Positions 1 to 8,403 of a stretch of 64,000 nt of DNA are shown here, one piece after another. The notes under the pieces were generated by a model that saw only the letters and a program-made list of their open reading frames with translations, did not search any database and was not told the origin of the DNA. Source of the stretch: Arthrobacter sp. 9AX (GTDB lineage Bacteria > Actinomycetota > Actinomycetes > Actinomycetales > Micrococcaceae). The position numbers and the translations under genes are program-made. The stretch covers positions 4,197,476 through 4,261,475 of the forward strand of contig NZ_LR733293.1 in the NCBI RefSeq assembly GCF_902506095.1. The letters are read 5' to 3'. How positions within the stretch are numbered: the first letter of the stretch is position 1; the number at the start of each line of letters is the position of its first letter.

Positions 1-520
1 GATCGTGTCCATGAACGGCGCACCCGGTGCCCTGCCAGGACGTCGTCGAGGGCGTCCCTGAGCCATTGGGCATTCTGTTCGGGAACTTCGTGGTCGGCGT
101 CGGGTGCACCGCGGTAGACCAGGGTGCCGGAGCCGTCGAGAACGAAGACGTCAGGGGTGACTTTGGCTCCCCAGTCTTTCGAAACCATCTGGTCTTTATC
201 GCGCAGGTAGTGGCTGGCCATCTCGCCGGCGACGACCCTCTTGTCCATTGCGGCGAGAGAATCGGCCGGGTACTTTTCAGAATCATTGGCATTGATTTGC
301 AGGAAGGTGACCCCACAGGGGAGTAATCCCCAATAACTGTTTGGATGCGGTCGTGCCATGCCAGTGCGTAGGGACAGGGGTTGCATGTCCACACCAGGAC
401 CGTTGCCGGCGCCGCGGAGGGGTCGAGCGTCACGTTCCCGCCCCCTGCACGGGGAAGGGTGAACGGCTGGACGGTCTCCCCGACCTGGTAATGGCGGTAC
501 GTCACTTCATTGGAAGTCAT
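1..520 (-). pseudogene. thioredoxin-family redoxin, frameshifted, 3' end outside window
   Basis: The reading begins at ATG 520 with a GGAGAG Shine-Dalgarno and carries a CNPCPYALAWHDRI segment with a CxxC redox motif, as in small AhpC/TSA-like thioredoxin proteins. After residue 68 (DYSP) the frame is lost. The family continuation (GVTFLQINANDSEKYPADS, then TPDVFVLD, YRGAPDADH and NAQWLRDALDD) runs on in another frame to the window edge. One missing base between 317 and 316 would restore DYSPRGVTF, so this is a single-base deletion or a sequencing error. It follows the sugar permease genes on the same strand and may be the last gene of that transcript. The family assignment is firm; whether the gene is truly inactive is not known. 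Confidence 0.75.
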
Positions 521-590
521 TAATGCACTCTCCATGCGGGACGGGCGGGGACGAACGGTCGCAGACCCGCCGGCCGCATTGCGTCGATAA

Positions 591-1427
591 TTAGCTCTTG
601 ATCCCGCCGGCAAAGCCCTGGATGAACTTTTTCTGCGCAACCAGGTAGAACGCCAGGATTGGAATCATGGAAAGAATCACTGCACCGAAGATGACGTTCC
701 ATTTGGAAACCTGCTCCCCCACAAACCCGTACACGACAACCGGGAGTGGGGCGTTTTGGGACCCGCTCAGGAAAATCAACGACGTGAAAAAGTCGTTCCA
801 GATGATCATTCCGCACAGGATCGCGACGGTTCCGGTGGCAGGGCTCAGCAAAGGGAAGACAATCCGCCGGAACGTCTGGAACGGGGTGCTGCCGTCCATT
901 TGAGCGGCTTCTTCGTATTCCCTTGGCAATGCTTTAGTGAAGCCGGTGTAGAGGAAGACCGACAACGGCATCAGGAGTCCGCTGTACAGAAGGATCATCC
1001 CCAGATGCGTCCCGACGAGACCGAAATTGCGCATCACTACATAGATCGGAACCATACCGAGCTGGAAGGGGAGGATAATTCCCAGGACGAACATGCCATA
1101 GAGCAGTCCGGTGATGCGTCCGGGAATACGGGTGATCGTGTAGGCGGCGATCGATCCGAACGCGATGAGTGTCAGCAGGCTGCCGCCGGTGATGATGATG
1201 CTGTTGAGCACGCCGGCGGGGATGTTCCGGGTCGGCGAACCTGACCACGCCGCTTCGATGCCCTCCATTGAGAGCTGGGGCGGAAGAGCCATTGCCGAGG
1301 TATTAAGCGCGTCCACGTCGCTTTTCAATGCGGTGTTGACCAGGAAGTAGAAGGGCAGCATCAACAGCAGGGCGGCGAGAACTACCAGGCCTTCTCTGGC
1401 CAGGGTCTTCTTGTCGTAGCGATTCAT
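591..1427 (-). CDS. carbohydrate ABC transporter permease (MalG type)
   Basis: A 278-residue inner-membrane permease, the second of a pair. An N-terminal membrane helix (residues about 13-33) is followed by further hydrophobic segments. The EAA loop, EYEEAAQMDGSTPFQTFRRI, lies around residues 170-190 and is the contact site for the ATPase. The length is standard for MalG/UgpE-like CUT1 permeases. It starts one base after the stop of the upstream permease, so the two are co-transcribed. No ATPase gene is nearby; CUT1 importers in actinobacteria commonly share an MsiK-like ATPase encoded elsewhere. Substrate inferred from context: a glycoside or sugar linked to the divergent catabolic genes. 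Confidence 0.92.
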   Translation of the reverse strand: MNRYDKKTLAREGLVVLAALLLMLPFYFLVNTALKSDVDALNTSAMALPPQLSMEGIEAAWSGSPTRNIPAGVLNSIIITGGSLLTLIAFGSIAAYTITRIPGRITGLLYGMFVLGIILPFQLGMVPIYVVMRNFGLVGTHLGMILLYSGLLMPLSVFLYTGFTKALPREYEEAAQMDGSTPFQTFRRIVFPLLSPATGTVAILCGMIIWNDFFTSLIFLSGSQNAPLPVVVYGFVGEQVSKWNVIFGAVILSMIPILAFYLVAQKKFIQGFAGGIKS

Positions 1428-1428
1428 G

Positions 1429-2397
1429 TCAGTTCTCTTCCTTTTTTCCGCGCAACAGCACGATCTGCAGCACTGCGAATACCGCGATGAGCACTGTCAG
1501 CAGGAGCGACAGGGCAGCACCGTATCCGTAGCGGCCACTGACGAAGGTTTCTTTGTAGACGAGGGTGGACAGCGTCTCTGTGGCGTTGAAGGGGCCGCCT
1601 GCGGTCATCGCCTGCACCTGGTCGAACACCCGGAGACCCTGAACAAGGATCAGGGTCGAAGCGACCACGATGGTGGGCCGCAGCAGCGGCAACACAATGT
1701 GGAAGAATCGGCGCCAAGCTCCCGCGCCGTCCACCGCTGATGCTTCTTCGAGCTCCATGGGAACGTTGGCCAGGCCGGCAAGGTAGAGCACCATCGTCAG
1801 TCCAATGTGCTGCCATACCATCACGATCAGGATCGTCCAGATCGCTGAGGAGGGGTCCCCCAACCAGGCGCGGGTCTGGTCCTCGAGCCCGACCGCCCGA
1901 AGCAGGTCGTTGAGCGGGCCCTGCGGCTGGAAGATGAACTTCCAGATGTAGGAGACCGCCAGCGGGCTCAGCACGACCGGCATAAAGAGCAGGGTGCGCA
2001 GCAAATGGCGGGACTTGAGCTGCCGGTTCAGAGCCACGGCGAACGCCATACCGATGACGTTGGTCAGAACGAGGAACCCGCCGGCGAGCAAGAGCGTGTT
2101 CCAGAGGGCCTGGCTTGCCTTGGGATTACGGAAAATATTGATGAAGTTGTCCAGGCCCACGAACTTGAAGGGTCCTATGCCGCGCCAATCCGTGAAGGCG
2201 TAAATCGATCCTGCGGCGATTCCCCCGTAGTGCATTCCGAGGACCAGGAGGACGGCGGGGGCTGCCCACCACCATACTGCGACGCGTCCCATGCGGGGAC
2301 GGCGGGTTGCAGGCCGGGGCGCCTGCCCGGACCGATTCGTCGATCCGGGCAGGCCGCTGGCAGGGCCTTGCTTCTTGGTTATTTCTGGAGCAGACAC
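1429..2397 (-). CDS. carbohydrate ABC transporter permease (MalF type)
   Basis: A 322-residue CUT1 permease with a basic, proline-rich cytoplasmic N-terminus of about 40 residues, then six or so hydrophobic helices. The EAA loop is around ELEEASAVDGAGAWRRFFHI. It forms the heteromeric membrane channel with the next permease, from which it is separated by one base. Its own start lies 37 bases past the stop of the binding-protein gene, giving the usual order binding protein, MalF type, MalG type. Substrate not readable from sequence. The position beside a C-glycoside gene set suggests a glycosylated aromatic or its released sugar. Confidence 0.92.
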   Translation of the reverse strand: MSAPEITKKQGPASGLPGSTNRSGQAPRPATRRPRMGRVAVWWWAAPAVLLVLGMHYGGIAAGSIYAFTDWRGIGPFKFVGLDNFINIFRNPKASQALWNTLLLAGGFLVLTNVIGMAFAVALNRQLKSRHLLRTLLFMPVVLSPLAVSYIWKFIFQPQGPLNDLLRAVGLEDQTRAWLGDPSSAIWTILIVMVWQHIGLTMVLYLAGLANVPMELEEASAVDGAGAWRRFFHIVLPLLRPTIVVASTLILVQGLRVFDQVQAMTAGGPFNATETLSTLVYKETFVSGRYGYGAALSLLLTVLIAVFAVLQIVLLRGKKEEN

Positions 2398-2434
2398 GTG
2401 AAGTATTCCCTACTGCGTTGAAAGGAGTTGGTGC

Positions 2435-3745
2435 TTAGCCCCAGGCTGAGTCCATGGACTGCAGGACCTGGTCGATGGACGCCTGCCCAGTCAGCAGCCC
2501 CTGTACACCGACGCCGAGCGCGGTGTAGACGTCTCCGTTCGGCCAAAACAGGTTGGCCAGCGGCGCGTTCTTCTTGGGGTCAGTCAGGTACTCCTCAATT
2601 CGGGAATAGCGCTCATTGCTGACAGCTTCGCCGGACTGGACGCTGGCCAGGGACACGTTGCCGGTCAAGGATGCGAACTTGTTGAGCTGGTCCTTCTGCT
2701 CCCAGAACTTGAGGAAGGTCTTGGCTGCATCAACGTTCTTGCTGGCCGCGTTGATGCCGAGCGCGTTGGTGGGTGAAGCGAAAACGAATTCATCGGAGGC
2801 GGATTTCCCCGGGAATGCAGCGGTACCAAATTCCGCGTTGGGGTTGATGCTTGCCAGGTCCGCGGCTGAGCCGCCAGGGCCGAAGAAGGACAACGACTTT
2901 CCGGAGGACACTTCATTGAAGAGCGTGTCGAACGTGCCGCCCTCAGCCCCGTCCTGGAAGCATTCGTTCGTCTTCAAGTCGAGGATGGCCTGCAGCGTGT
3001 CCTTCCAACCCTGGGTGTCAGCGAAGCTCACCTTGCCATCAGTTCGTTTGGTGTTCCAGTCAGGGTCCTGCGCGTAGACGCGGGTCGCGGCCAATTGAAG
3101 GGCCATGATGCCCGTGTTGGGAGGTGTCGTTCCCGAGAGGGTGATCAGGCTGTTCTTACCGGCATCGCGCACGGTTTTGCACTGTTTGAGAACGTCGGCG
3201 AACGTCGTCGCCGGCTCCAAACCGAGCTCCTGGTACGCGGTTTCGTTGATGATAGACGGGATCGGTGCCACATCCAACGGGACTCCGACGAGCTGGTTGT
3301 CGACGTAGTAGATGTTCTTGGCGCTGTCGGGAACAGCTGCGGCAGCCCAATCTTCTCCGGAGAGGTCGACGAGCTGCCCGGCCTGTGCATACAGGCCAAG
3401 GGAGTTCGGGTTGCCCGTTCCGGGAGAACCATAGATCAGGTCAGGGGCGTTGCCGGCCTGCAGCTGGGTCTTAATCGTCTGCGCGTACTGCTCGTTCGGG
3501 TATTCCGTCAGCTCTACTTTGATGTCGTCGCTTTGCTTGTTGAATTCGTCGACAATCGTGCTGTACGGCTTGGTTTCGTTTGTCTGTGTCTGGACGGCGA
3601 TTTTGAGGGTAACGGGCCCCCCGTTTGCTCCTGAGCCAGCGCTGCTACCTGAGGAGCAGCCGGTGAGAAGGATTGATCCGGCGACCGGAATGGCGGCGAT
3701 GGCTGCGGCCTGCCGCCAAAACCGGCCCAAGGTTGGCTGTGTCAT
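2435..3745 (-). CDS. ABC transporter sugar-binding lipoprotein
   Basis: A 436-residue extracytoplasmic solute-binding protein of family 1. A signal peptide ends in the lipobox LLTGC with Cys30 as the lipidated residue, followed by a flexible Ser/Gly linker. The mature part reads as a bacterial extracellular binding protein (VTLKIAVQTQTNETKPY, later GNAPDLIYGSPGTGN). It captures substrate outside the membrane and hands it to the two downstream permeases. It is the first gene of this minus-strand operon, and 150 bases separate its start from the end of the LysR-type gene, leaving room for a promoter. No residue pattern fixes the ligand; a glycoside is inferred from neighbours. Confidence 0.92.
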   Translation of the reverse strand: MTQPTLGRFWRQAAAIAAIPVAGSILLTGCSSGSSAGSGANGGPVTLKIAVQTQTNETKPYSTIVDEFNKQSDDIKVELTEYPNEQYAQTIKTQLQAGNAPDLIYGSPGTGNPNSLGLYAQAGQLVDLSGEDWAAAAVPDSAKNIYYVDNQLVGVPLDVAPIPSIINETAYQELGLEPATTFADVLKQCKTVRDAGKNSLITLSGTTPPNTGIMALQLAATRVYAQDPDWNTKRTDGKVSFADTQGWKDTLQAILDLKTNECFQDGAEGGTFDTLFNEVSSGKSLSFFGPGGSAADLASINPNAEFGTAAFPGKSASDEFVFASPTNALGINAASKNVDAAKTFLKFWEQKDQLNKFASLTGNVSLASVQSGEAVSNERYSRIEEYLTDPKKNAPLANLFWPNGDVYTALGVGVQGLLTGQASIDQVLQSMDSAWG

Positions 3746-3895
3746 GAGAATGCCTTTCGAGACTTCGTTGTCACGGTCATCTGGGACCGAAGGGCCGGCT
3801 GAACTGAGCGGGCCGTCCAGATCAGCTTCCTGTGATGAGGACCACCGCGTCCATTGCCGAACAACGATAGGAAGTATCGATCGGGTCGATATGAC

Positions 3896-4804
3896 TCAAC
3901 TCAGCTGTTGGGCGGTTATCCTCAACTGGCTGCGGAGCCAGGTGTGGCCGGCGTCCGCGCCGCCTCGGGGCGACCAGATCATCAGTTCGTGAATGGAAGC
4001 GATGTGGACGGGTGGCTGGAGAATCTTGAAGTGGGCGTCCGGTAGGAGCAGATCCGCGAGCCTCCGCTGGATGATGGTGTACATGCGTGTCCCCGGCAGC
4101 AGGAAGGGCGCCACCACGAAGGATTGGGCAACCATGGATGTGTTGCGGGGAATATGGGCCTCGTCCAGGCGCTGGTCTGCCAGCGACGGCAGCGCCCCCT
4201 GGCTCGCGGCCAGGTAAGGCAACGTGCTTAGCTGATCGGCTGTCAGAGAATCGCCCACTTCCTTATTTCCGATATCCGTGGCACATACGAAGTCGTCTTC
4301 AAAAAGACGTTCCCGGTGGAACGGGGCGTTTATTGGGAGCAGCTCTGCGGGGTAGATCGCAAGGTCGACTAACCCTTGACGTAACTGCTCCAGAAACTCA
4401 GCTCCAATAGGTGACACCCGGACGCTCACCGTCGGCGCCACAACGGCAAGCCGTTCAATGAGTTTGCGCAACAGGACCAGCGAGACGTAGTCGCTCGTGA
4501 CGATGGAGAAGACCCGCTGCGACCTCCCGGGATCAAACTCTGCCGTCGAATGAAGCAACTGTTCGACATCCCTGAGAGCTTGGGTAAGGGGCTCCTGAAG
4601 GGACTCGGCGAACGCCGTTTTGCGCAGTCCCCGGCCCGACCGCACAAGCAAGGGGTCCCGAAAGGATGTGCGCAACCGCGACAGCGTTGCGCTCATGGCA
4701 GGTTGGCCGATGTGCAGGCGCTCTGCGGCCCGGCTAACGCTTTCTTCCGCGAGCAGCGCGTCCAACGCGACCAGCAGGTTCATGTCAAAACTAGCGAGTT
4801 CCAA
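3896..4804 (-). CDS. LysR-family transcriptional regulator
   Basis: A LysR-type activator/repressor. The N-terminal winged helix (VSRAAERLHIGQPAMSATLSRLR) is followed by a periplasmic-binding-like effector domain to the end, about 302 residues in total. I chose TTG 4804 because an AAGGGAG Shine-Dalgarno sits 6 bases upstream and the protein then begins MELASFDMNLLVALDAL, the usual NodD-like opening. The open frame extends to ATG 4864, and ATG 4783 is also possible. It lies divergent to the catabolic operon at 4951, the classic arrangement for a LysR regulator of an aromatic pathway, and a T-N11-A palindrome lies between them. Inducer unknown; the aglycone or a ring-cleavage intermediate is plausible. 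Confidence 0.9.
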   Translation of the reverse strand: MELASFDMNLLVALDALLAEESVSRAAERLHIGQPAMSATLSRLRTSFRDPLLVRSGRGLRKTAFAESLQEPLTQALRDVEQLLHSTAEFDPGRSQRVFSIVTSDYVSLVLLRKLIERLAVVAPTVSVRVSPIGAEFLEQLRQGLVDLAIYPAELLPINAPFHRERLFEDDFVCATDIGNKEVGDSLTADQLSTLPYLAASQGALPSLADQRLDEAHIPRNTSMVAQSFVVAPFLLPGTRMYTIIQRRLADLLLPDAHFKILQPPVHIASIHELMIWSPRGGADAGHTWLRSQLRITAQQLS

Positions 4805-4819
4805 GGCCCGCTCCCTTCT

Positions 4820-4834
4820 ATCGATCTGGTCGAT
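4820..4834. promoter_or_regulatory. candidate LysR operator (T-N11-A palindrome)
   Basis: The inverted repeat ATCGA-N5-TCGAT fits the T-N11-A LysR box and lies between the divergent LysR gene and the FAD monooxygenase gene, just upstream of the regulator's Shine-Dalgarno. Autoregulation plus control of the divergent operon is inferred. Only one clear box was seen. Confidence 0.4.
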
Positions 4835-4950
4835 GAATTGTATGCGTATTAGGGGGTCGATCAACCAAAGCGGAAACCATAGTCTGAAATCCGGACGAAC
4901 AGTGGTCCACCCGGGACGGTGTCGTTCCGAGAAGCGACGAAGGAGTCAGC

Positions 4951-6120
4951 ATGACGATCAACAAGGTCCTCATCGTGGGAGCCGGCATAGGCGGCCTGGC
5001 AGCAGCAGCGGCCCTGGGACAGCGCGGTGTTGAAGTCGACGTAGTAGAGATCCGTGAAACGGCCACCGTGCTGGGAGTAGGAATCAATCAGCCGGGCAAC
5101 TCGCTGCGCGCCTTGCGCGAGCTGGGCGTCCTCGACGAGGTCCTGGCGGCCGGGTTCACCTTCGACGGCAACGACTACCGCGACGCCGACGACGAACGCA
5201 TCGTGCTGGTGCCCTCGTCCCTGGGACAGGACGATGTGCCGGCGAATTGCGGCCTGACCCGAAAAGACCTGCACGCGATCCTGCTGAAGGCCGCCGAAAG
5301 CGCGGGGGCCACCATCCAATACGGAGCTGAAGTTGCCGATTTCAGTGAAGACGCTGATGGGGTGGACGCCACGTTCAGCAACGGAGAGAACGGCCGCTAC
5401 GATCTCGTCGTTGCTTTCGACGGCATCCGCTCCCCCATGCGCCGCCGGGTCCTTGGCCAGGAACTAGTGCCCAGCTACACCGGAAGTGCAGTCTGGCGTA
5501 AGCAGGTCCCGCGTCCGGCAAGCGTTACTCGTACCATGCTTTGGCAGGGTGAGGGAGTCAAGGGCGGAGTCATTCCGCTGTCGGAAACCCACATGTACAT
5601 GCTTCTGGTGACCGTCGAGCCGAGTGATGTCCGGCATCCGGAGCAGGACCTGGCCCCGCTGCTCAAACAGCGCCTGAGCGGGTTCAAGGGCTTGCTGGGA
5701 GACATCCGTGACTCGCTCGATGAAGATCCGGACGGAATCGTCTATAGCCCCCTCGTTGAAATGAATGTTCCACTCCCATGGCACCGGGGACGGGTCATCG
5801 TCCTGGGCGACGCCGTCCACGCCGCTGTCCCGCACCTGACACAGGGCGCTGCGATGGCTGTCGAGGACGCCGTCGTACTCGCCGATGAACTGCAGCGGGA
5901 CCGGCCCCTCGAAGAATCCCTGCAGGTCATAGAACAGCTTCGCCACCCGCGCACCGAACTCGTGTTCCAGGCATCCCACGGCATTTTGGCCCAGGAGCAA
6001 ACCATCACAGCCGAGACACTTCCGTTTGCCATTGATGGCATGCGGGCCCACCTTGCGGAACAGACCGCCCATGTGGAAGCCGTCTTGAACCAGCCGTTCC
6101 GCGCTTTACAACACCAGTAG
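4951..6120 (+). CDS. FAD-dependent aromatic monooxygenase (PHBH fold)
   Basis: A 389-residue single-component flavoprotein hydroxylase. The N-terminal dinucleotide fold GAGIGG (residues 10-15) ends at Glu33, which binds the ribose. The second FAD motif is VLGDAVHAAVPHLTQGAAMA followed by VEDA, at roughly residues 284-308. This is the salicylate/4-hydroxybenzoate hydroxylase class, which uses NAD(P)H and O2 to hydroxylate phenolic rings. ATG 4951 has an AAGGAG Shine-Dalgarno. It is the first gene of the plus-strand operon and is followed 17 bases later by an extradiol-type dioxygenase. Inferred role: ring hydroxylation of the aglycone before cleavage. It is not of the GMC family of known FAD C-glycoside 3-oxidases. 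Exact substrate unknown. Confidence 0.88.
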   Translation: MTINKVLIVGAGIGGLAAAAALGQRGVEVDVVEIRETATVLGVGINQPGNSLRALRELGVLDEVLAAGFTFDGNDYRDADDERIVLVPSSLGQDDVPANCGLTRKDLHAILLKAAESAGATIQYGAEVADFSEDADGVDATFSNGENGRYDLVVAFDGIRSPMRRRVLGQELVPSYTGSAVWRKQVPRPASVTRTMLWQGEGVKGGVIPLSETHMYMLLVTVEPSDVRHPEQDLAPLLKQRLSGFKGLLGDIRDSLDEDPDGIVYSPLVEMNVPLPWHRGRVIVLGDAVHAAVPHLTQGAAMAVEDAVVLADELQRDRPLEESLQVIEQLRHPRTELVFQASHGILAQEQTITAETLPFAIDGMRAHLAEQTAHVEAVLNQPFRALQHQ

Positions 6121-6137
6121 AAAGAGCACCCAAGACC

Positions 6138-7175
6138 ATGAACACCCCGCTGAGCCAGATCGCGTACCTTGAAATTGCGAGCCCGGACACTTCACTTTCC
6201 GCACGTTTCTACACCGAGAAGTTCGGAATGCGCATCGTCGACCAAATCGACGACACGTACTACCTCCGGTGCTGGGGAGACCACCACCGCTACAGCCTCG
6301 TCATCAGCCCCGGCGAAGACGCTGCTCTGAAGACCATGGCGTGGCGGACCACCAGCGCCGCTGCTTTGGACGAAGCCGTTGAACGCATCGAAGCCATGGG
6401 CGACGTCACAGGCCAGTGGTCGGACGCCGGCGTCAGCCACGGTCGTTCCTACAGCTTCAATGGCCCCCTCGGGCACAACATGACCCTGCTCTGGGATTTC
6501 GAAGTTTACGAGGCCGACGAAGAGCACCGGTCGGTCTTCCCCGACCGTCCCGAAAAGCGCAGCAGCCACGGCGCAGCCCCCCGGTTCCTGGACCACGTCA
6601 CCATCGCCGCCACCGACGTAAAGCGTTTCGCCGAGTGGTACTCGAAGGCCCTCGGCTTCCGCATCATGGCGTTCACCGAACTGGAAGAAGCACCCATCAC
6701 AGTGTTCGGTGTCCTCACGACCAACGAAAAGTCCCACGACCTGGGCATCGTGCTGGATACCTCCGACACAGCCGGGCGCGTGCACCACATCGCATTCTGG
6801 GTCGACCACCCCGAGGACCTGGTCCGTACTGCCGACCTGATGACCGAAAACGGCGTGCCTATCGAATACGGTCCCTCCATCCACGGCATCGGCGAACAGC
6901 ACTACCTCTACTTCCGTGACCCCAGCACCCTGCGCGTGGAACTGAACTCCGGCGGCTACCGCAACTATGTTCCCGACTGGGAAGCCCGCACATGGAAGCC
7001 CTCACAGGGATCGAACAACTTCTTCCGCAACTGGAACATGCCCGACTCCATGATGGAAGCCTTCCCGGCCGCCGCGGGCAAGACGGCAACCGAACAGGGT
7101 GCCTCCCCCGAACTCACCGAAGAACTCCTCAACCCCTGGTCGACGACAACGGATGCCAAAGTGACCCACCGATGA
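6138..7175 (+). CDS. two-domain extradiol-type (VOC) dioxygenase
   Basis: A 345-residue protein with two vicinal-oxygen-chelate modules (about 5-125 and 148-275) and a 70-residue C-terminal tail. The type I extradiol ligand set is visible in the second module: His153 (FLDHVTIAA), His217 (VHHIAFWVD) and Glu268 (LRVEL). The signature HYLYFRDP (255-262) supplies the conserved second-shell His and Tyr. This supports an Fe(II)- or Mn(II)-dependent ring-cleaving dioxygenase acting on a catechol or hydroxyquinol-like product of the preceding monooxygenase. The tail is longer than in catechol 2,3-dioxygenase. Its stop overlaps the next start (ATGA). Substrate remains inferred. Confidence 0.88.
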   Translation: MNTPLSQIAYLEIASPDTSLSARFYTEKFGMRIVDQIDDTYYLRCWGDHHRYSLVISPGEDAALKTMAWRTTSAAALDEAVERIEAMGDVTGQWSDAGVSHGRSYSFNGPLGHNMTLLWDFEVYEADEEHRSVFPDRPEKRSSHGAAPRFLDHVTIAATDVKRFAEWYSKALGFRIMAFTELEEAPITVFGVLTTNEKSHDLGIVLDTSDTAGRVHHIAFWVDHPEDLVRTADLMTENGVPIEYGPSIHGIGEQHYLYFRDPSTLRVELNSGGYRNYVPDWEARTWKPSQGSNNFFRNWNMPDSMMEAFPAAAGKTATEQGASPELTEELLNPWSTTTDAKVTHR

Positions 7176-7948
7176 AACTGATTGACCTGTCCATCTCCAT
7201 GGACAACGAGATCCCGGCAGACCCGCCGTTCCAGCGGCTGAACATCGAGTACACCCACCACAAGGAAGGGGCCGAGGCCATCGCCGGCCTCTTCCCCGGG
7301 CTGGAGACGACCGACCTTCCGGACGCACTCGGCTGGGCCGTGGAGAAAGTGACCCTTTCGACGCACAACGGCACCCATGTCGACGCACCCTGGCACTATC
7401 ACCCGACGATGAATGGCGGCGAACCTGCCGCCACCATCGATGAACTCCCGCTGGACTGGTTCTACCGTCCCGGCGTCAAACTCGATTTCCGCAGCATGCC
7501 CGACGGGTACGTCGTCACCGGCGAAGACCTGCAGCGCGAGCTCGACCGGATCGGCTACCAGCTCAAACCGTACGACATCGTCCTGATGAACACCGCCGCA
7601 GGAGCTGCTTACGGCGACGATGACTACATCAACCGTGGCTGCGGTTTCGGGCGTGAGGCCACGCTGTTCCTGACCGAACGCGGCATCCGCGTTGTCGGCA
7701 CGGACGCCTGGAGCTGGGATGCACCCTTCAGCTTCACCGCTGCCCGATACGCCGAAACAAAGGACCCCTCGATCATCTGGGAAGGCCACAAAGCCGGAAT
7801 GGAAGCGGGCTACTGCCAGATCGAAAAGCTGCACAACCTGGAGCAACTGCCAGCAACCGGCTTCACCGTGTCCTGCTTTCCCGCGAAGCTCAAGCGGGCT
7901 TCCGCGGGTTGGACCCGGGCTGTCGCCATTGTGGAGGAAACAGCATGA
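7172..7948 (+). CDS. cyclase-family metal-dependent hydrolase
   Basis: A 258-residue protein starting at the ATG that overlaps the dioxygenase stop. It holds the cyclase/kynurenine-formamidase metal motif HNGTHVDAPWH at residues 65-75. The family hydrolyses amide, ester or lactone bonds using two metal ions held by this motif, and members often sit in aromatic degradation operons. Inferred role here: opening a lactone or hydrolysing an acyl intermediate after ring cleavage. Longer upstream reading in the same frame overlaps the dioxygenase gene and is not expected to be translated. The stop overlaps the following gene by four bases, indicating translational coupling. Confidence 0.88.
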   Translation: MKLIDLSISMDNEIPADPPFQRLNIEYTHHKEGAEAIAGLFPGLETTDLPDALGWAVEKVTLSTHNGTHVDAPWHYHPTMNGGEPAATIDELPLDWFYRPGVKLDFRSMPDGYVVTGEDLQRELDRIGYQLKPYDIVLMNTAAGAAYGDDDYINRGCGFGREATLFLTERGIRVVGTDAWSWDAPFSFTAARYAETKDPSIIWEGHKAGMEAGYCQIEKLHNLEQLPATGFTVSCFPAKLKRASAGWTRAVAIVEETA

Positions 7949-8403
7949 ACCAGCACGACGAAAAACTGTTCAAGCTGCTCTTGGACGAACGGGAAATCTC
8001 CCGTCTGCTTATCAGGTTCTCCCGCTGCATCGACACAAAGAACTTTGAAAAGTACGCCGAACTGTACGCCGCAGATGGTGAGCTCCGCACCCCCTGGGGC
8101 GGACACAGCGGCCGTGAAGGCCTGGCCGAGCACGTCCGCCGCGACCTCGGCAAGTATGAGGGTCTGCACCATGTCAGCGCAGGCCACTCCATCGACGTCG
8201 ACGGTGATACCGCCCAAGTACGCGCGACGCTGCTGGCCACCCACGTCACGAATGACACGGGCACCGAGTTCTGGAGCGTCGGAGGCCACTACGACATAAA
8301 CCTCAAACGCATAGACGGTGCCTGGAAACTCCGGGTCGTGGAGATCCACCCAACTTGGCGGTTTGATACCTCCCCCACCACAGAACAGGAAGAATCACAA
8401 TGA
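7945..8403 (+). CDS. SnoaL/NTF2-like protein
   Basis: A 152-residue protein of the NTF2-like superfamily. An N-terminal helical segment (LLLDEREISRLLIRFSRCID) leads into the cone-shaped alpha+beta fold, with the typical elements YAELYAADGEL, GREGLAEHV and GLHHVSAGHSI. Members include polyketide cyclases, small hydrolases, isomerases and subunits of ring-hydroxylating dioxygenases. Asp and His residues in the pocket could be catalytic, but no reaction can be assigned. ATGA overlaps at both ends place it firmly inside the aromatic-degradation operon. A subunit-like or isomerase role on a ring-derived intermediate is inference. Confidence 0.82.
   Translation: MNQHDEKLFKLLLDEREISRLLIRFSRCIDTKNFEKYAELYAADGELRTPWGGHSGREGLAEHVRRDLGKYEGLHHVSAGHSIDVDGDTAQVRATLLATHVTNDTGTEFWSVGGHYDINLKRIDGAWKLRVVEIHPTWRFDTSPTTEQEESQ

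Noticed and set aside
4861-4875. AAAGCGGAA half-site upstream of the FAD monooxygenase, like the hyi operator half
   Set aside because: The other half (TCAA instead of TTCC) does not match, so the inverted repeat is absent.
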